Part shown: positions 16,849-25,652 of the stretch, piece after piece
Layout of the letters: every line of letters begins with the position of its first letter
Numbering within the stretch: position 1 is the stretch's first letter
Assembly (NCBI RefSeq): GCF_036700095.1
Contig: NZ_CP144918.1
Span: 1-64,000 of the forward strand
Direction: 5' to 3'
DNA: 64,000 nt
Source: Pelagerythrobacter marensis
Lineage (GTDB): Bacteria; Pseudomonadota; Alphaproteobacteria; Sphingomonadales; Sphingomonadaceae
Translations under genes and position numbers: made by a program
The notes under the pieces: generated by a model
Seen by the model: the letters and a program-made list of their open reading frames with translations, nothing else
What the model was told of the DNA's origin: nothing
The model's database searches: none

Positions 16849-17403
16849 TCAATCGTCCCGTTCGGGATCGGGCGCCGCCATCGCCGGCACTTCTCTCGCC
16901 GCGTCCTCCGCGCTGATCCCCGGCGCGGGGGCCGCGCTGATCCGTTCGATCCGGCGCGCGACCCGGCCTGCCCGCTGGACGGCCCGAACAAGCCGGGGAT
17001 AGACGCCGCAGCGGCAGAGGTTGGGGATCGCGGCCTTGATCTCCGCTTCCGACGGATCGGGGTTTCTGGCGATAAGCGCGGCTGCGGCCATCGCGATACC
17101 GGGCGTGCAAAAGCCGCACTGAATCGCCTGTTCGGCCACCAGCGCCTGTTGCACCGGGTGCGACCGGTCGCGACTGAGCCCTTCGATGGTGGTGACGAAA
17201 CGCCCTTCCGCCTCTGCCAGCGTGATCAGGCAACTGCGCAGCGCCTCCCCGTCGACGATCACCATGCAGGCACCGCAGTCGCCCACGCCGCAGCCGTATT
17301 TCGTCCCGGTCAGGTTGGCCGCATCGCGCAAGGCCCACAGCAGCGGGGTTTCGGGGTCCATCGCAAATTCGACGGGCCTGTCGTTGACGGTAAGCGCGGT
17401 CAT
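16849..17403 (-). CDS. (2Fe-2S)-binding subunit of a xanthine-dehydrogenase-type oxidoreductase
   Basis: 184 residues. It has an N-terminal plant-type [2Fe-2S] ferredoxin fold with cysteines in YGCGVGDCGACMV (about 45-57) and a C-terminal four-helix [2Fe-2S]-2 domain with CGFCTPG and CRCG. This is the small subunit of molybdenum hydroxylases such as isoquinoline 1-oxidoreductase or aldehyde oxidase. An extra tail of about 35 residues follows the second domain. No molybdopterin-binding large subunit is adjacent, so it either works with a distant partner or is a remnant. Confidence 0.88.
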   Translation of the reverse strand: MTALTVNDRPVEFAMDPETPLLWALRDAANLTGTKYGCGVGDCGACMVIVDGEALRSCLITLAEAEGRFVTTIEGLSRDRSHPVQQALVAEQAIQCGFCTPGIAMAAAALIARNPDPSEAEIKAAIPNLCRCGVYPRLVRAVQRAGRVARRIERISAAPAPGISAEDAAREVPAMAAPDPERDD

Positions 17404-17507
17404 GCAGTGCCTGGGATGATGTCTTGGCACCGCCTATCGCACGGCCGCCGCCACGCGCACAAGCTTCGTGCTAGGCATGGCGCGATCGGGCCGCTATCGG
17501 CACGAGC

Positions 17508-18854
17508 ATGAGCGAGGCGGCAAAGCTGACGCGCGGATCGATCCGCGGCCATCTCGTCCACCAGACATTGCCGATGATCGTCGGGGTTGCCGCCATCATG
17601 TCGGTGGGACTGGTCGATGCCTATTTCATCGGCCAACTCGGCAGCGCAGAACTGGCCGCGGTCGCTTTCGTCTTTCCGGTGACCATCGCCCTTTCCAGCC
17701 TGGGCGTGGGCGTAATGGTGGGCGTGAACGCGGTAATCGCCCGTGCGCTGGGCGAAGGCGACGTCGACCGGGCCGCGCGGCGGGCGAACTTCGGCGGGGT
17801 TTTTGCCCTTGCCCTGGGCCTCGCGCTCGGCCTGGCGCTATACCTGCTGCTGGACCCGCTGTTCCGGCTGATGCAGGCAAGCGAGCAGCTTCTGCCGCTG
17901 ATCCGGGCCTATATGGCGCCCTTCTCGCTCGGGATGCCGATCCTGCTGTTGCAAATGGCCCTCAACGGCGTGCTGCGCGGCCAGGGGGAAGCGCGCAAGA
18001 CGTTCATCGTCTCGCTCACGTATGCCGCAGCCAACTGGGTTCTCGATCCGCCCCTAATCTCCGGCGCGTTCGGCTTCGCCGGTTTCGGCATTGCCGGAGC
18101 CGCCTATGCGACGATTGCGGGCTACGGCCTTGCCGTCGTTGTGGCCTTGTGGCTGATTTCGCGCACCGCGCTGCCGATCCGGCCGGCGCTGATCCGCGAA
18201 TGCCGCGTTGCCGAATCCGCGCGCGCGATCGCACGGGTGGCGGCGCCGGCGGCCTTTTCCAATGCCATCAACCCCATCGGCCTGTCGATCCTGACCGCGC
18301 TCCTCGCCTCGCAGGGGGAAGCGGCAGTGGCCGGCTTCGGCGCCGCCGGACGGTTGCAGAGCTTCGCGGTCGTCCCCCTGCTCGGCCTGTCGGGTTCGAT
18401 CGGCGCGATCGTGGGGCAGAACTGGGGCGCGGGCCGCGCGGGCCGGGCCCGCCGCGCGATGCGCGAAGCCGGTGCGTTCTGCCTGGTCTACGGTTTCGCC
18501 CTCGCCCTCCTTCTGTTCGCCGCCGGGCAATGGTTTGCAGGCTTCTTCACCGACGATCCGGCCGTGATCGCCGAGTTCGACAGCTATTTGCGCGTCGCCG
18601 CCTGGGGATATGCCGGATTCGGCCTGCTGATCGTGGCAAACGGGGCGCTCAACGCTGTCGACAGGGCGAGCTGGGCGCTGTTGCAGAGCTTCGCCCGCGT
18701 ATTCCTGATCATGCTGCCGTTCGGCTGGGTCCTTCGCCCTGCATGGGGCGCAGAGGCGATCTATGCCGCCGAACTGGCGGCGAACCTGGGCGGCGGCGCC
18801 ATCGCCGCCCTTGTCGTCGCGCGGGCCCTGGGGAACTTCCGCCGACCCCGGTGA
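17508..18854 (+). CDS. MATE family efflux transporter
   Basis: 448 residues with twelve helices in two six-helix bundles, the usual size for NorM/DinF-type multidrug and toxin extrusion pumps. Family-like stretches are QTLPMIVGVAAIMSVGLVDA, GVGVMVGVNAVIARALG and the second-half GLSGSIGAIVGQNWGAG. It would export cationic compounds using a proton or sodium gradient. Start ATG 17508. The 57-bp gap to cheA leaves room for a promoter in front of the chemosensory operon. Confidence 0.92.
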   Translation: MSEAAKLTRGSIRGHLVHQTLPMIVGVAAIMSVGLVDAYFIGQLGSAELAAVAFVFPVTIALSSLGVGVMVGVNAVIARALGEGDVDRAARRANFGGVFALALGLALGLALYLLLDPLFRLMQASEQLLPLIRAYMAPFSLGMPILLLQMALNGVLRGQGEARKTFIVSLTYAAANWVLDPPLISGAFGFAGFGIAGAAYATIAGYGLAVVVALWLISRTALPIRPALIRECRVAESARAIARVAAPAAFSNAINPIGLSILTALLASQGEAAVAGFGAAGRLQSFAVVPLLGLSGSIGAIVGQNWGAGRAGRARRAMREAGAFCLVYGFALALLLFAAGQWFAGFFTDDPAVIAEFDSYLRVAAWGYAGFGLLIVANGALNAVDRASWALLQSFARVFLIMLPFGWVLRPAWGAEAIYAAELAANLGGGAIAALVVARALGNFRRPR

Positions 18855-18911
18855 CATTTCGTTAACCATCCTTGTCCATACCCGTCCGCATTATCGGGGG
18901 CATGGACTTAG

Positions 18912-21257
18912 ATGGACGACCTGCTGGCAGACTTCGTGGCCGAAACCCGCGAGATGCTCCAAGCGATCGAGGGCGAGATCGTGGCGTGGGAAGCCGATCC
19001 CGCGGACCGCGAGCGGCTCGATGCCATCTTCCGCTTCGTCCACACGGTGAAGGGGAATTGCGGGTTCTTCGACTTCCCCCGCCTCGAAAAGCTCAGCCAC
19101 GCGGCGGAAAGCGCCTTGTCGGAAGTGCGGGCCGGGCAGCGCAGAGCCAGCGGCCGGCTGGTAAGCGCAGTTCTGGCGATCATAGACCGCATCAACGACA
19201 TGATCGATGCGATCGATGCCGGCGAGACCCTGCCCGAGGGCGCCGACGAATTGCTGATCGCCGCGCTCGAGCCGAACGGCGACGAACCCGACAGCGAAAG
19301 CATACAGGCAGACGAACAATCGGGCGCCCGGCCCCCGCGGCAAAGCAACGGTTCGCGCTCGATCCGCCTGCCGGTCGAACTGCTCGACCGGATGATGAGC
19401 GGCGTTTCGGACATGGTCCTGGCCCGCAACGAGCTGGCGAGAAGGCTGCGCGAGCACGGAGCCGATCCCGCGCTCGAAGGGCCGTTCGAGCGCTTGTCCT
19501 CGATTCTCGACACCGTTCGCGAAGGGGCCACCCGAATGCGGATGCAGCGGCTCGAGCATCTATTCGGCGCCCTGCCGCGCATGGTGCGCGACCTGTCGTC
19601 CGAACTCGGCAAGCAGGTGATGATCGACCTGGACGGCGGCGATGTCGAACTCGACCGGGAAATGATCGAATCGGTGCGCGATCCGCTCACCCATATCCTG
19701 CGCAATGCGATCGACCACGGGATCGAAGCGCCTTCCGAACGCCTGTCCGCAGGCAAGCGGGAGATCGGCACGATCACGGTTTCCGCCCGGCGCACCGGAA
19801 ACCGTATCGTCATCGCGGTGAGCGACGACGGGCGCGGCATAGAGCTGGGCAAGCTGCGCGAGAAGGCGATCGCCGCCGGCATTATCGACCCGGCCCGGGC
19901 CGCGGCGCTGAACGACGAGCAAACGCTGGATCTGATTTTTGCCCCGGGGTTCTCCACGGCCGATCATGTCAGCCAGGTATCCGGCCGCGGGGTCGGGATG
20001 GACGTCGTGCGCGCCAACGTCGAACGGATCGGCGGATCGGTGACGGTCTCCAGCAAGGCCGGTCAGGGCACGATCGTGTTCCTCTATGTGCCGTTGACCC
20101 TGAGCATCGTCGAAGGCCTGACGGTGACGGTCGGCGCGCACACGCTGGGCCTGCCGCGCTCCTACATCGTCGAAATAGCCCGCAGCGCCTCGCGAGCGAT
20201 TTCGGTCGACCGGCTGGGAGACGGCATCTTCCTTACATTTCGCAACGAGCGCCTGCCTTGTCTCGACCTGGCCGAAGTTCTCGGGCTGGACACGACGGTC
20301 GATCTCGATCGCGCCACTTTCGTCTTCATGCGGCTGGTCAGCGGCGATCTCTTCGCCGTCGCGGTGGACCGCGTGCTCGACAACGAGGATTTCGTTCTCA
20401 AGCCCCTGCCACCGGTGCTGGAGGAAATCGGGCTGTTCGGCGGTACGGCGCTGCTCGACGACGGGCAGCCGATCCTCAAGCTCGACGTTCCCAGCCTGGC
20501 GGGCCGCTACGGCCTCGCCAGCCAGGCCCGCGCACGCCCCGCGGTGCAAGACGCTTCCGACACGCAGGCCGAGAGCCCAGGTGAGAATGTCGTGGTGTTC
20601 GAAGGGCTCGGCGGCCGCAGGCTGGCAATGCGGATGCAGCCGATCCGGCACATTCACACGCTGCCGTCGTCCGCGATCGACCGCAGCGGCCCTACCCCGC
20701 TGGCGAACGTCGACGGGACGATCCTTCCCGTTCTTGGCGACGAAGGATCGGGCGGTACGCAGGACAGCGTCATCGGCCTGCGCCTGAGCGACGGCGACAC
20801 CGAACTGCTCTATGCCGCCGCCAGCATCGTCGACACCGCCAAGCTGACGACCCCGCCGGCTCCGCAGGAAGACGACGCCTTGCTGGAAGGCACCGTGCTG
20901 ATCGACGATGCCATCGTTGGCGTGATCGACACCCATCTGCTGTTCGCGCGGCATGGAAGAAAAAGCGTTCCGGCGCATCGTCCGACCTGCCGCCTTTCCC
21001 GTACCGACGCCTGGGCGACGGGTTTTCTCGAGCCCCTCATCCGGTCGGCCGGCTACGACGTTGTGGACGAAAGCGACCCGCGCGCCGCCGATGTCGCGGT
21101 GGTTCTGGACCAGGCGGCACCGGTCAACGCGGCGAGCGAGATCGTTCGTCTGCGCTCGCAGCCCGAGGCGGCCGGAGCCGGATCGGACAGCATATATCGG
21201 TACGATCGCGAAGGGCTGCTCTCGGCTCTCGCCCGCGCAAACGCGAAAGGTGCATAA
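18912..21257 (+). CDS. cheA: Chemotaxis histidine kinase CheA with CheW-like and receiver-like C-terminal domains
   Basis: 781 residues. P1/HPt domain is at 1-105 with phosphorylatable His44 in VHTVKGN. A dimerisation segment lies around 150-220, and the ATPase domain around 220-390 has the N box HILRNAIDHGIE, G1 DDGRGIE and G2 GRGVGMDVV. A CheW-like P5 domain (about 395-535) is followed by a second CheW-like region (about 555-690). The tail (about 700-781) resembles a receiver fold but lacks the paired acidic residues at its N-terminus. No P2 CheY/CheB-binding domain is obvious. It passes phosphate to CheY and CheB in response to receptors. The cheW start overlaps its stop by one base. Confidence 0.94.
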   Translation: MDDLLADFVAETREMLQAIEGEIVAWEADPADRERLDAIFRFVHTVKGNCGFFDFPRLEKLSHAAESALSEVRAGQRRASGRLVSAVLAIIDRINDMIDAIDAGETLPEGADELLIAALEPNGDEPDSESIQADEQSGARPPRQSNGSRSIRLPVELLDRMMSGVSDMVLARNELARRLREHGADPALEGPFERLSSILDTVREGATRMRMQRLEHLFGALPRMVRDLSSELGKQVMIDLDGGDVELDREMIESVRDPLTHILRNAIDHGIEAPSERLSAGKREIGTITVSARRTGNRIVIAVSDDGRGIELGKLREKAIAAGIIDPARAAALNDEQTLDLIFAPGFSTADHVSQVSGRGVGMDVVRANVERIGGSVTVSSKAGQGTIVFLYVPLTLSIVEGLTVTVGAHTLGLPRSYIVEIARSASRAISVDRLGDGIFLTFRNERLPCLDLAEVLGLDTTVDLDRATFVFMRLVSGDLFAVAVDRVLDNEDFVLKPLPPVLEEIGLFGGTALLDDGQPILKLDVPSLAGRYGLASQARARPAVQDASDTQAESPGENVVVFEGLGGRRLAMRMQPIRHIHTLPSSAIDRSGPTPLANVDGTILPVLGDEGSGGTQDSVIGLRLSDGDTELLYAAASIVDTAKLTTPPAPQEDDALLEGTVLIDDAIVGVIDTHLLFARHGRKSVPAHRPTCRLSRTDAWATGFLEPLIRSAGYDVVDESDPRAADVAVVLDQAAPVNAASEIVRLRSQPEAAGAGSDSIYRYDREGLLSALARANAKGA

Positions 21258-21688
21258 TGGACGACCCTATGCTTCTGACCCGTATCGCCGAGCGCCCCGC
21301 AGTCTTTCGCGCCTGCGACATCGGTTCGATCATAGAAATCGACACCGTAACGCCGATCCCGCGGGCGCCCGCTTTCGTCACCGGCCTTGCCGCGCTGCGC
21401 AGCCGCGCGCTGACCGTGATCGACAGTCGCAGGGCGCTGGGTGTGGCCGCGCCGGGTCCGGCCGATCCGCGCAGCCCCGTGGTCGAAATCGCCGGCCATC
21501 CTTACGCGCTTCTCGTCGACAGCGTCGAAGACGTCGTTGCGGCGATCGGTTCGCCGACGCCTGTGGCAACGACCCTGGGCCCGCAATGGACCCGATGCGC
21601 CCATGGTATGATCGAAACCGCCGCCGGGCCCGCGATAGTGATAGACGTGTCCGCTCTGATCGCAGGCCCACAACGGGCCGCCGCTTAA
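21257..21688 (+). CDS. cheW: CheW-like coupling protein
   Basis: 143 residues comprising a single CheW domain. Family pattern: FRACDIGSIIEIDTVTPIPRAPAFVTGLAALRSRALTVIDSRRALG resembles the ligand-free SH3-like core, although the sequence is divergent. It couples the receptor to CheA. The start overlaps the cheA stop (TAATG), indicating coupling. A 55-bp gap with an AAGGA ribosome site then leads to cheY. Confidence 0.85.
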   Translation: MDDPMLLTRIAERPAVFRACDIGSIIEIDTVTPIPRAPAFVTGLAALRSRALTVIDSRRALGVAAPGPADPRSPVVEIAGHPYALLVDSVEDVVAAIGSPTPVATTLGPQWTRCAHGMIETAAGPAIVIDVSALIAGPQRAAA

Positions 21689-21743
21689 AATACCGGGTGC
21701 TCGGACGGTATGACCCGAGTGCCGTAAACTAAGGATCGCATCC

Positions 21744-22109
21744 ATGAAAACCTGCCTGATCGTCGACGACTCTCGCGTAATTCGAAAGGTCTCGCGCCAT
21801 ATCCTCGAATCGCTGGGATTCGCGGTGGAGGAGGCGGATAACGGCCAGACGGCGGTCGCGCAGTGCGAAGCGGCCATGCCCGATCTCGTGCTGCTCGACT
21901 GGAACATGCCGGTCATGAACGGCCTCGAGTTTCTCGGCCATCTCCGCCGAATGCCGGGCGGCGACACGCCGAAAGTGGTGTTCTGCACGACCGAAAACGA
22001 CGTCGCCCACATTCGCGAGGCGATCAGTGCGGGAGCCGACGAATACGTCATGAAACCGTTCGATCACGAAACCTTGCAGATCAAGCTGCAACTCGTCGGC
22101 ATGGTCTGA
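21744..22109 (+). CDS. cheY: Response regulator CheY
   Basis: 121-residue stand-alone receiver. Acid pair Asp8/Asp9, phospho-acceptor Asp52 (LLDWNMP), the Thr in VVFCTTEND (about 81) and Lys in YVMKPFD (about 103) are all present. It receives phosphate from CheA. With no flagellar genes in the window, its output target (flagellar motor, pili or other) is unknown. AAGGATCG lies upstream of the ATG. Confidence 0.94.
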   Translation: MKTCLIVDDSRVIRKVSRHILESLGFAVEEADNGQTAVAQCEAAMPDLVLLDWNMPVMNGLEFLGHLRRMPGGDTPKVVFCTTENDVAHIREAISAGADEYVMKPFDHETLQIKLQLVGMV

Positions 22110-22115
22110 GGGGCG

Positions 22116-23216
22116 ATGAACGCGCAAAGCACGGTCGCGGCCTCTGCCGGCAGGGGGCCGGCAACGCCCGTCGCACCAGTCAGGGTGATGATCGTCGACG
22201 ATTCGCTGATCGTGCGAACCGTGCTTTCAAAGCTCATCGCGGCCGAGCGCGACATGGTGATCGTGGGCAAGACCGGCAGTGCCGAAACCGCCCTGGCCGG
22301 CCTGGCGCAAACGCCCGCCGACGTCGTTCTGCTCGATCTCGAGATGCCGGGCATAGGTGGGCTTCACGCCCTGCCGCGTATCCTTGCGGCATGTCCTGGC
22401 ATTCAGGTCCTGGTCGTCTCGTCGCTCACCGAAGCGGGCGCCGAACACACCCTGGCGGCATTGTCGACGGGCGCAGCCGATACGATGCTCAAGCCGCGCA
22501 GCGGCGAATTCGACGAAGCCTATCGCCTCGCGCTTCTGCAGCGCATTCGCGCGCTCGGCCGGCGCGGGCGAGGAGCGATCGATGACGCGACACCCCCGCC
22601 CCCGGCGCTACGCGGACGCAATCGTGCCGCGCCGCTGGAAATCGTCGGCATCGGCGCTTCCACCGGCGGCATCCACGCGCTCTGCATGCTGCTGGGCGCC
22701 TTGCCGCGCCAGCTTGCAGCACCGATCCTGGTCACGCAGCACCTGCCGGCAAGTTTCATGCAAGTCTTCGCCCGCCAGCTGGAGCTGGCAAGTTCTCGCA
22801 ATGCCTGCGTGGTCGAAAGCGAGACTGCCGTGCGCCCGGGGGGCATTTTCATCGCCCCGGGCGACGGCCACCTGCTGCTTCGCCGCGACAACGACCGCCT
22901 GATCGCGCACACCGGCGATTTCAAGGCTGCGAGCGGCTGCATGCCTTCGATCGACCCGATGTTCGAATGCATGGCCGACACGGTCGGTGCGGGAGCGCTG
23001 GGCGTGGTCCTATCGGGCATGGGGCGCGACGGCGCAACGGGTGCCAGGCGGCTTGTGGCGGCCGGGGGCAATGTGATTGCCCAGGACGAGGCAAGCTCGT
23101 CGGTCTGGGGCATGCCCCGCGCTGTCGTGGAAGGCGGGCTCGCATCCGCTGTCCTGCCGCCGGACAAGATCGCACGGCGAATTGCTGTGCACGCAGGCGA
23201 CGCGGCATGGCTGTGA
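22116..23216 (+). CDS. cheB: Protein-glutamate methylesterase CheB
   Basis: 366 residues. The N-terminal receiver (about 22-140) has Asp28/Asp29 and Asp74 (VLLDLEMPG). The C-terminal methylesterase has the catalytic Ser in GIGASTGG (about 182), His in TQHLP (about 208) and Asp in GMGRDGATG (about 303). It removes methyl groups from receptor glutamates, activated by CheA phosphorylation, opposing CheR. A leader of about 20 residues precedes the receiver. cheR overlaps its 3' end. Confidence 0.94.
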   Translation: MNAQSTVAASAGRGPATPVAPVRVMIVDDSLIVRTVLSKLIAAERDMVIVGKTGSAETALAGLAQTPADVVLLDLEMPGIGGLHALPRILAACPGIQVLVVSSLTEAGAEHTLAALSTGAADTMLKPRSGEFDEAYRLALLQRIRALGRRGRGAIDDATPPPPALRGRNRAAPLEIVGIGASTGGIHALCMLLGALPRQLAAPILVTQHLPASFMQVFARQLELASSRNACVVESETAVRPGGIFIAPGDGHLLLRRDNDRLIAHTGDFKAASGCMPSIDPMFECMADTVGAGALGVVLSGMGRDGATGARRLVAAGGNVIAQDEASSSVWGMPRAVVEGGLASAVLPPDKIARRIAVHAGDAAWL

Positions 23217-24088
23217 TGCAAGCCTCGCACCGGATAATCGCCGACCTGCTGATGCAGCGCACCGGCCAGCAGCTCACCAGCGGCCGGGAATGGCGGATCG
23301 AGAGCGCGCTCGCCGGGCTGTTCCGCGAATACGGCATTGCCAATGTCGATCACCTCGTCTGCCTCCTCGCAAACCCCGATTCGGAGGAGCTGTCGCAGCG
23401 GGTCGTCGAAGCGCTGCTGAACAACGAAACCTATTTCTTCCGCGATCGCCAGCTGTTTCAGCAGCTGGCGGAAACGGTGCTGCCCGATCTCGCGCAAAGG
23501 CGCGCCGGCACCCGCCGGCTGTCGATCTGGTCCGCCGGCTGTTCGACCGGGCAAGAGGCGCTGTCGCTGTCGATGCTGTTTGCCGAACAGCCGGAAATCT
23601 GGCGCGGGTGGACGATCGACATTCTCGGCACCGACGTTTCGGCCCAGGCGATCTCCGCTGCGCGGCGCGCCTGTTACAGCCAGTTCGAGATTCAGCGCGG
23701 CCTGGGCGTGGCGCAGATGCTCAGGCATTTTCGGGAAACGCCGCACGGGTGGGAGGCCGATCCCGCCCTTTTGCAGCCGATCCGCTATCGCAACGGCAAC
23801 GTGCTCGACGCACAGACGCGGCCTGAGCGGTTCGACCTCGTCCTGTGCCGCAACGTCCTGCTCTATTTCGATCACGAGACGCGGCGAACGGCGTTCGACC
23901 GGGTGGCGTCCAGCCTGTCCGACGGCGGCTGGCTGATGCTCGGTTCCGGCGAGACCATCGCCGGCAGGACCGACGCTTTCGCGCCGGCCACCGACGTGCA
24001 GGGTCTTTACCGCCGCGCTGACCAGGCGGCGTCGAACGGCAGACAAGGTAAACCAGCGTTTAACGGTTCGTTAGTGCCGCGCAGCTAA
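23207..24088 (+). CDS. cheR: Chemotaxis protein methyltransferase CheR
   Basis: About 293 residues. A helical N-terminal domain (about 1-75) has the NNETYFFRD motif. The SAM-dependent methyltransferase domain carries WSAGCSTGQEALSLSM, the acidic GTDVS and FDLVLCRNVLLYFD. It methylates glutamates on the chemoreceptor. The ATG at 23207 overlaps cheB by ten bases; another ATG at 23216 sits on the cheB stop (TGATG) and would shorten the protein by three residues. Confidence 0.94.
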   Translation: MAVMQASHRIIADLLMQRTGQQLTSGREWRIESALAGLFREYGIANVDHLVCLLANPDSEELSQRVVEALLNNETYFFRDRQLFQQLAETVLPDLAQRRAGTRRLSIWSAGCSTGQEALSLSMLFAEQPEIWRGWTIDILGTDVSAQAISAARRACYSQFEIQRGLGVAQMLRHFRETPHGWEADPALLQPIRYRNGNVLDAQTRPERFDLVLCRNVLLYFDHETRRTAFDRVASSLSDGGWLMLGSGETIAGRTDAFAPATDVQGLYRRADQAASNGRQGKPAFNGSLVPRS

Positions 24089-24122
24089 ATCGAACGAAAG
24101 AACAGGGGTTGGGACTCAAGCG

Positions 24123-25652
24123 GTGACACTGGAGGCAGAACAACACGGCTTTGCACCGCGCCTGCTCGTCATTCTGCCGCTGGTAGTTCTGACCGCGATA
24201 TATGCCGCCATCTGCCTGGCGCTGCTGTTCGGCGACGATTACGGTTTTGCCAGAACCTCGCACCTGATCTTCGCCGGCAGCGCGATTTACGCCGTTGCGG
24301 TCCTGCTCCTGCTGCGCTTCGGCTTCGCACACGTCGCGCGGCTCGAACGTCTGGGCATCACCGACAGCCTCAGCCAGCTGCCCAACCGCCGCGCGCTGCA
24401 CCGGAACGTTACCGCCGGTGCCAGCTCCGGACGGGAAATGGCCGTCGCCCTTATCGATCTCGACGGATTCAAGACAATCAACGATCTTTACGGTCATGGC
24501 ATGGGCGATCATCTGATCAAGGAAGTCGCCGCCAGTCTGCGCCGTTTGTGCGGCAACGATGCCGTCGGTTATCGCCTTGGCGGAGACGAGTTCGCGATCA
24601 GCATGATCGGTCCGCTGGCGGGAACGCTGCTGGAGGGAATCTGCCGCGGCTTCCTCGAAAGGTTGAGCCAGCCCGTCAGCGTCGGAGGCAGGCAGATTCC
24701 GATCGGGGCCAGTATCGGGCTGGCGCGCTGCAATTCCGGCGAAGCGCTCGATTCGTCCGAGCTGCTGCGCCGTGCCGATGTGGCAATGTATGTGTCCAAG
24801 CGCGACGGCAAGATGCGTTGCACCTGGTTCAAACCCGAATTCGACCACAGTCTGGAGGCCATGCGCGATCTGGACAACGAGTTGCGCGCCGGGCTGCTGA
24901 ACGACGAATTCCATGTCCACTACCAGCCGCTCGTCGATGCCCGGACTCACGAGATCGTGGGCGTCGAGGCGCTGCTCCGCTGGGCGAGGCCGGACGGCAG
25001 CGAGCTAGGCCCGGAAGTCTTCGTGCCGGTGGCGGAGGAATCGGGGCTCATCAATCCGATCGGCCTGTGGGTGCTCCGGCGAGCGTGCAGCGACGCGCTG
25101 GACTGGGGCATTCAGCTGTCGGTCAATATTTCGGCCGCCCAGCTCCGCAACCCGGAATTTCCGTTTCAGCTCGGGCAAGTGCTCGAAGAAACGGGCTTTC
25201 CTGCGGAGCGGCTGGAGCTTGAGATAACCGAAACCTGCCTCGTCCTCGATCCGATCGTGGCCGAACGGACGCTCGATCTGGTCCGCGGGCTCGGGGTCGA
25301 TGTCGTGCTCGACGATTTCGGGACCGGCTATGCCTCCATCGGCTTCCTGCGGCAATTCCGGTTCGAGAAGCTCAAGCTCGATCGTTCGCTGGTGGTCGAT
25401 TCCGCGAGCGACGAAAGCTCGCGCGCCATGATGCTGTCGAGCATTTCGATGGCTCGCGCGCTCTCCATGCGGGTCACCGCCGAAGGCGTGGAAACCATGG
25501 ATCAGGCCGCCATGGTGCGCAGCGCAGGATGCGACCATCTCCAGGGCTGGCTCTATTTCGCGCCCATGCCCTCCGGCGACATCGCCCGGCATCTCGGCCA
25601 GTCGCCTTCAGGCAACGACACCCGGAAACAGCCGGGAAGGAAAGTAGCATGA
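24123..25652 (+). CDS. GGDEF-EAL bifunctional c-di-GMP protein
   Basis: 509 residues. Two N-terminal helices (about 13-36 and 44-68) anchor it in the inner membrane with no clear sensor domain. The GGDEF domain (about 70-235) keeps an intact active motif LGGDEFA and the DLDGFK metal site. The EAL domain (about 255-500) keeps VGVEALLRW, the NIS stretch, ITETCL and DDFGTGYAS with the metal-binding acids. Both halves therefore look catalytically competent. Start is GTG 24123. The chemoreceptor gene starts on its stop codon (ATGA), linking c-di-GMP turnover to the chemosensory array. Confidence 0.92.
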   Translation: MTLEAEQHGFAPRLLVILPLVVLTAIYAAICLALLFGDDYGFARTSHLIFAGSAIYAVAVLLLLRFGFAHVARLERLGITDSLSQLPNRRALHRNVTAGASSGREMAVALIDLDGFKTINDLYGHGMGDHLIKEVAASLRRLCGNDAVGYRLGGDEFAISMIGPLAGTLLEGICRGFLERLSQPVSVGGRQIPIGASIGLARCNSGEALDSSELLRRADVAMYVSKRDGKMRCTWFKPEFDHSLEAMRDLDNELRAGLLNDEFHVHYQPLVDARTHEIVGVEALLRWARPDGSELGPEVFVPVAEESGLINPIGLWVLRRACSDALDWGIQLSVNISAAQLRNPEFPFQLGQVLEETGFPAERLELEITETCLVLDPIVAERTLDLVRGLGVDVVLDDFGTGYASIGFLRQFRFEKLKLDRSLVVDSASDESSRAMMLSSISMARALSMRVTAEGVETMDQAAMVRSAGCDHLQGWLYFAPMPSGDIARHLGQSPSGNDTRKQPGRKVA

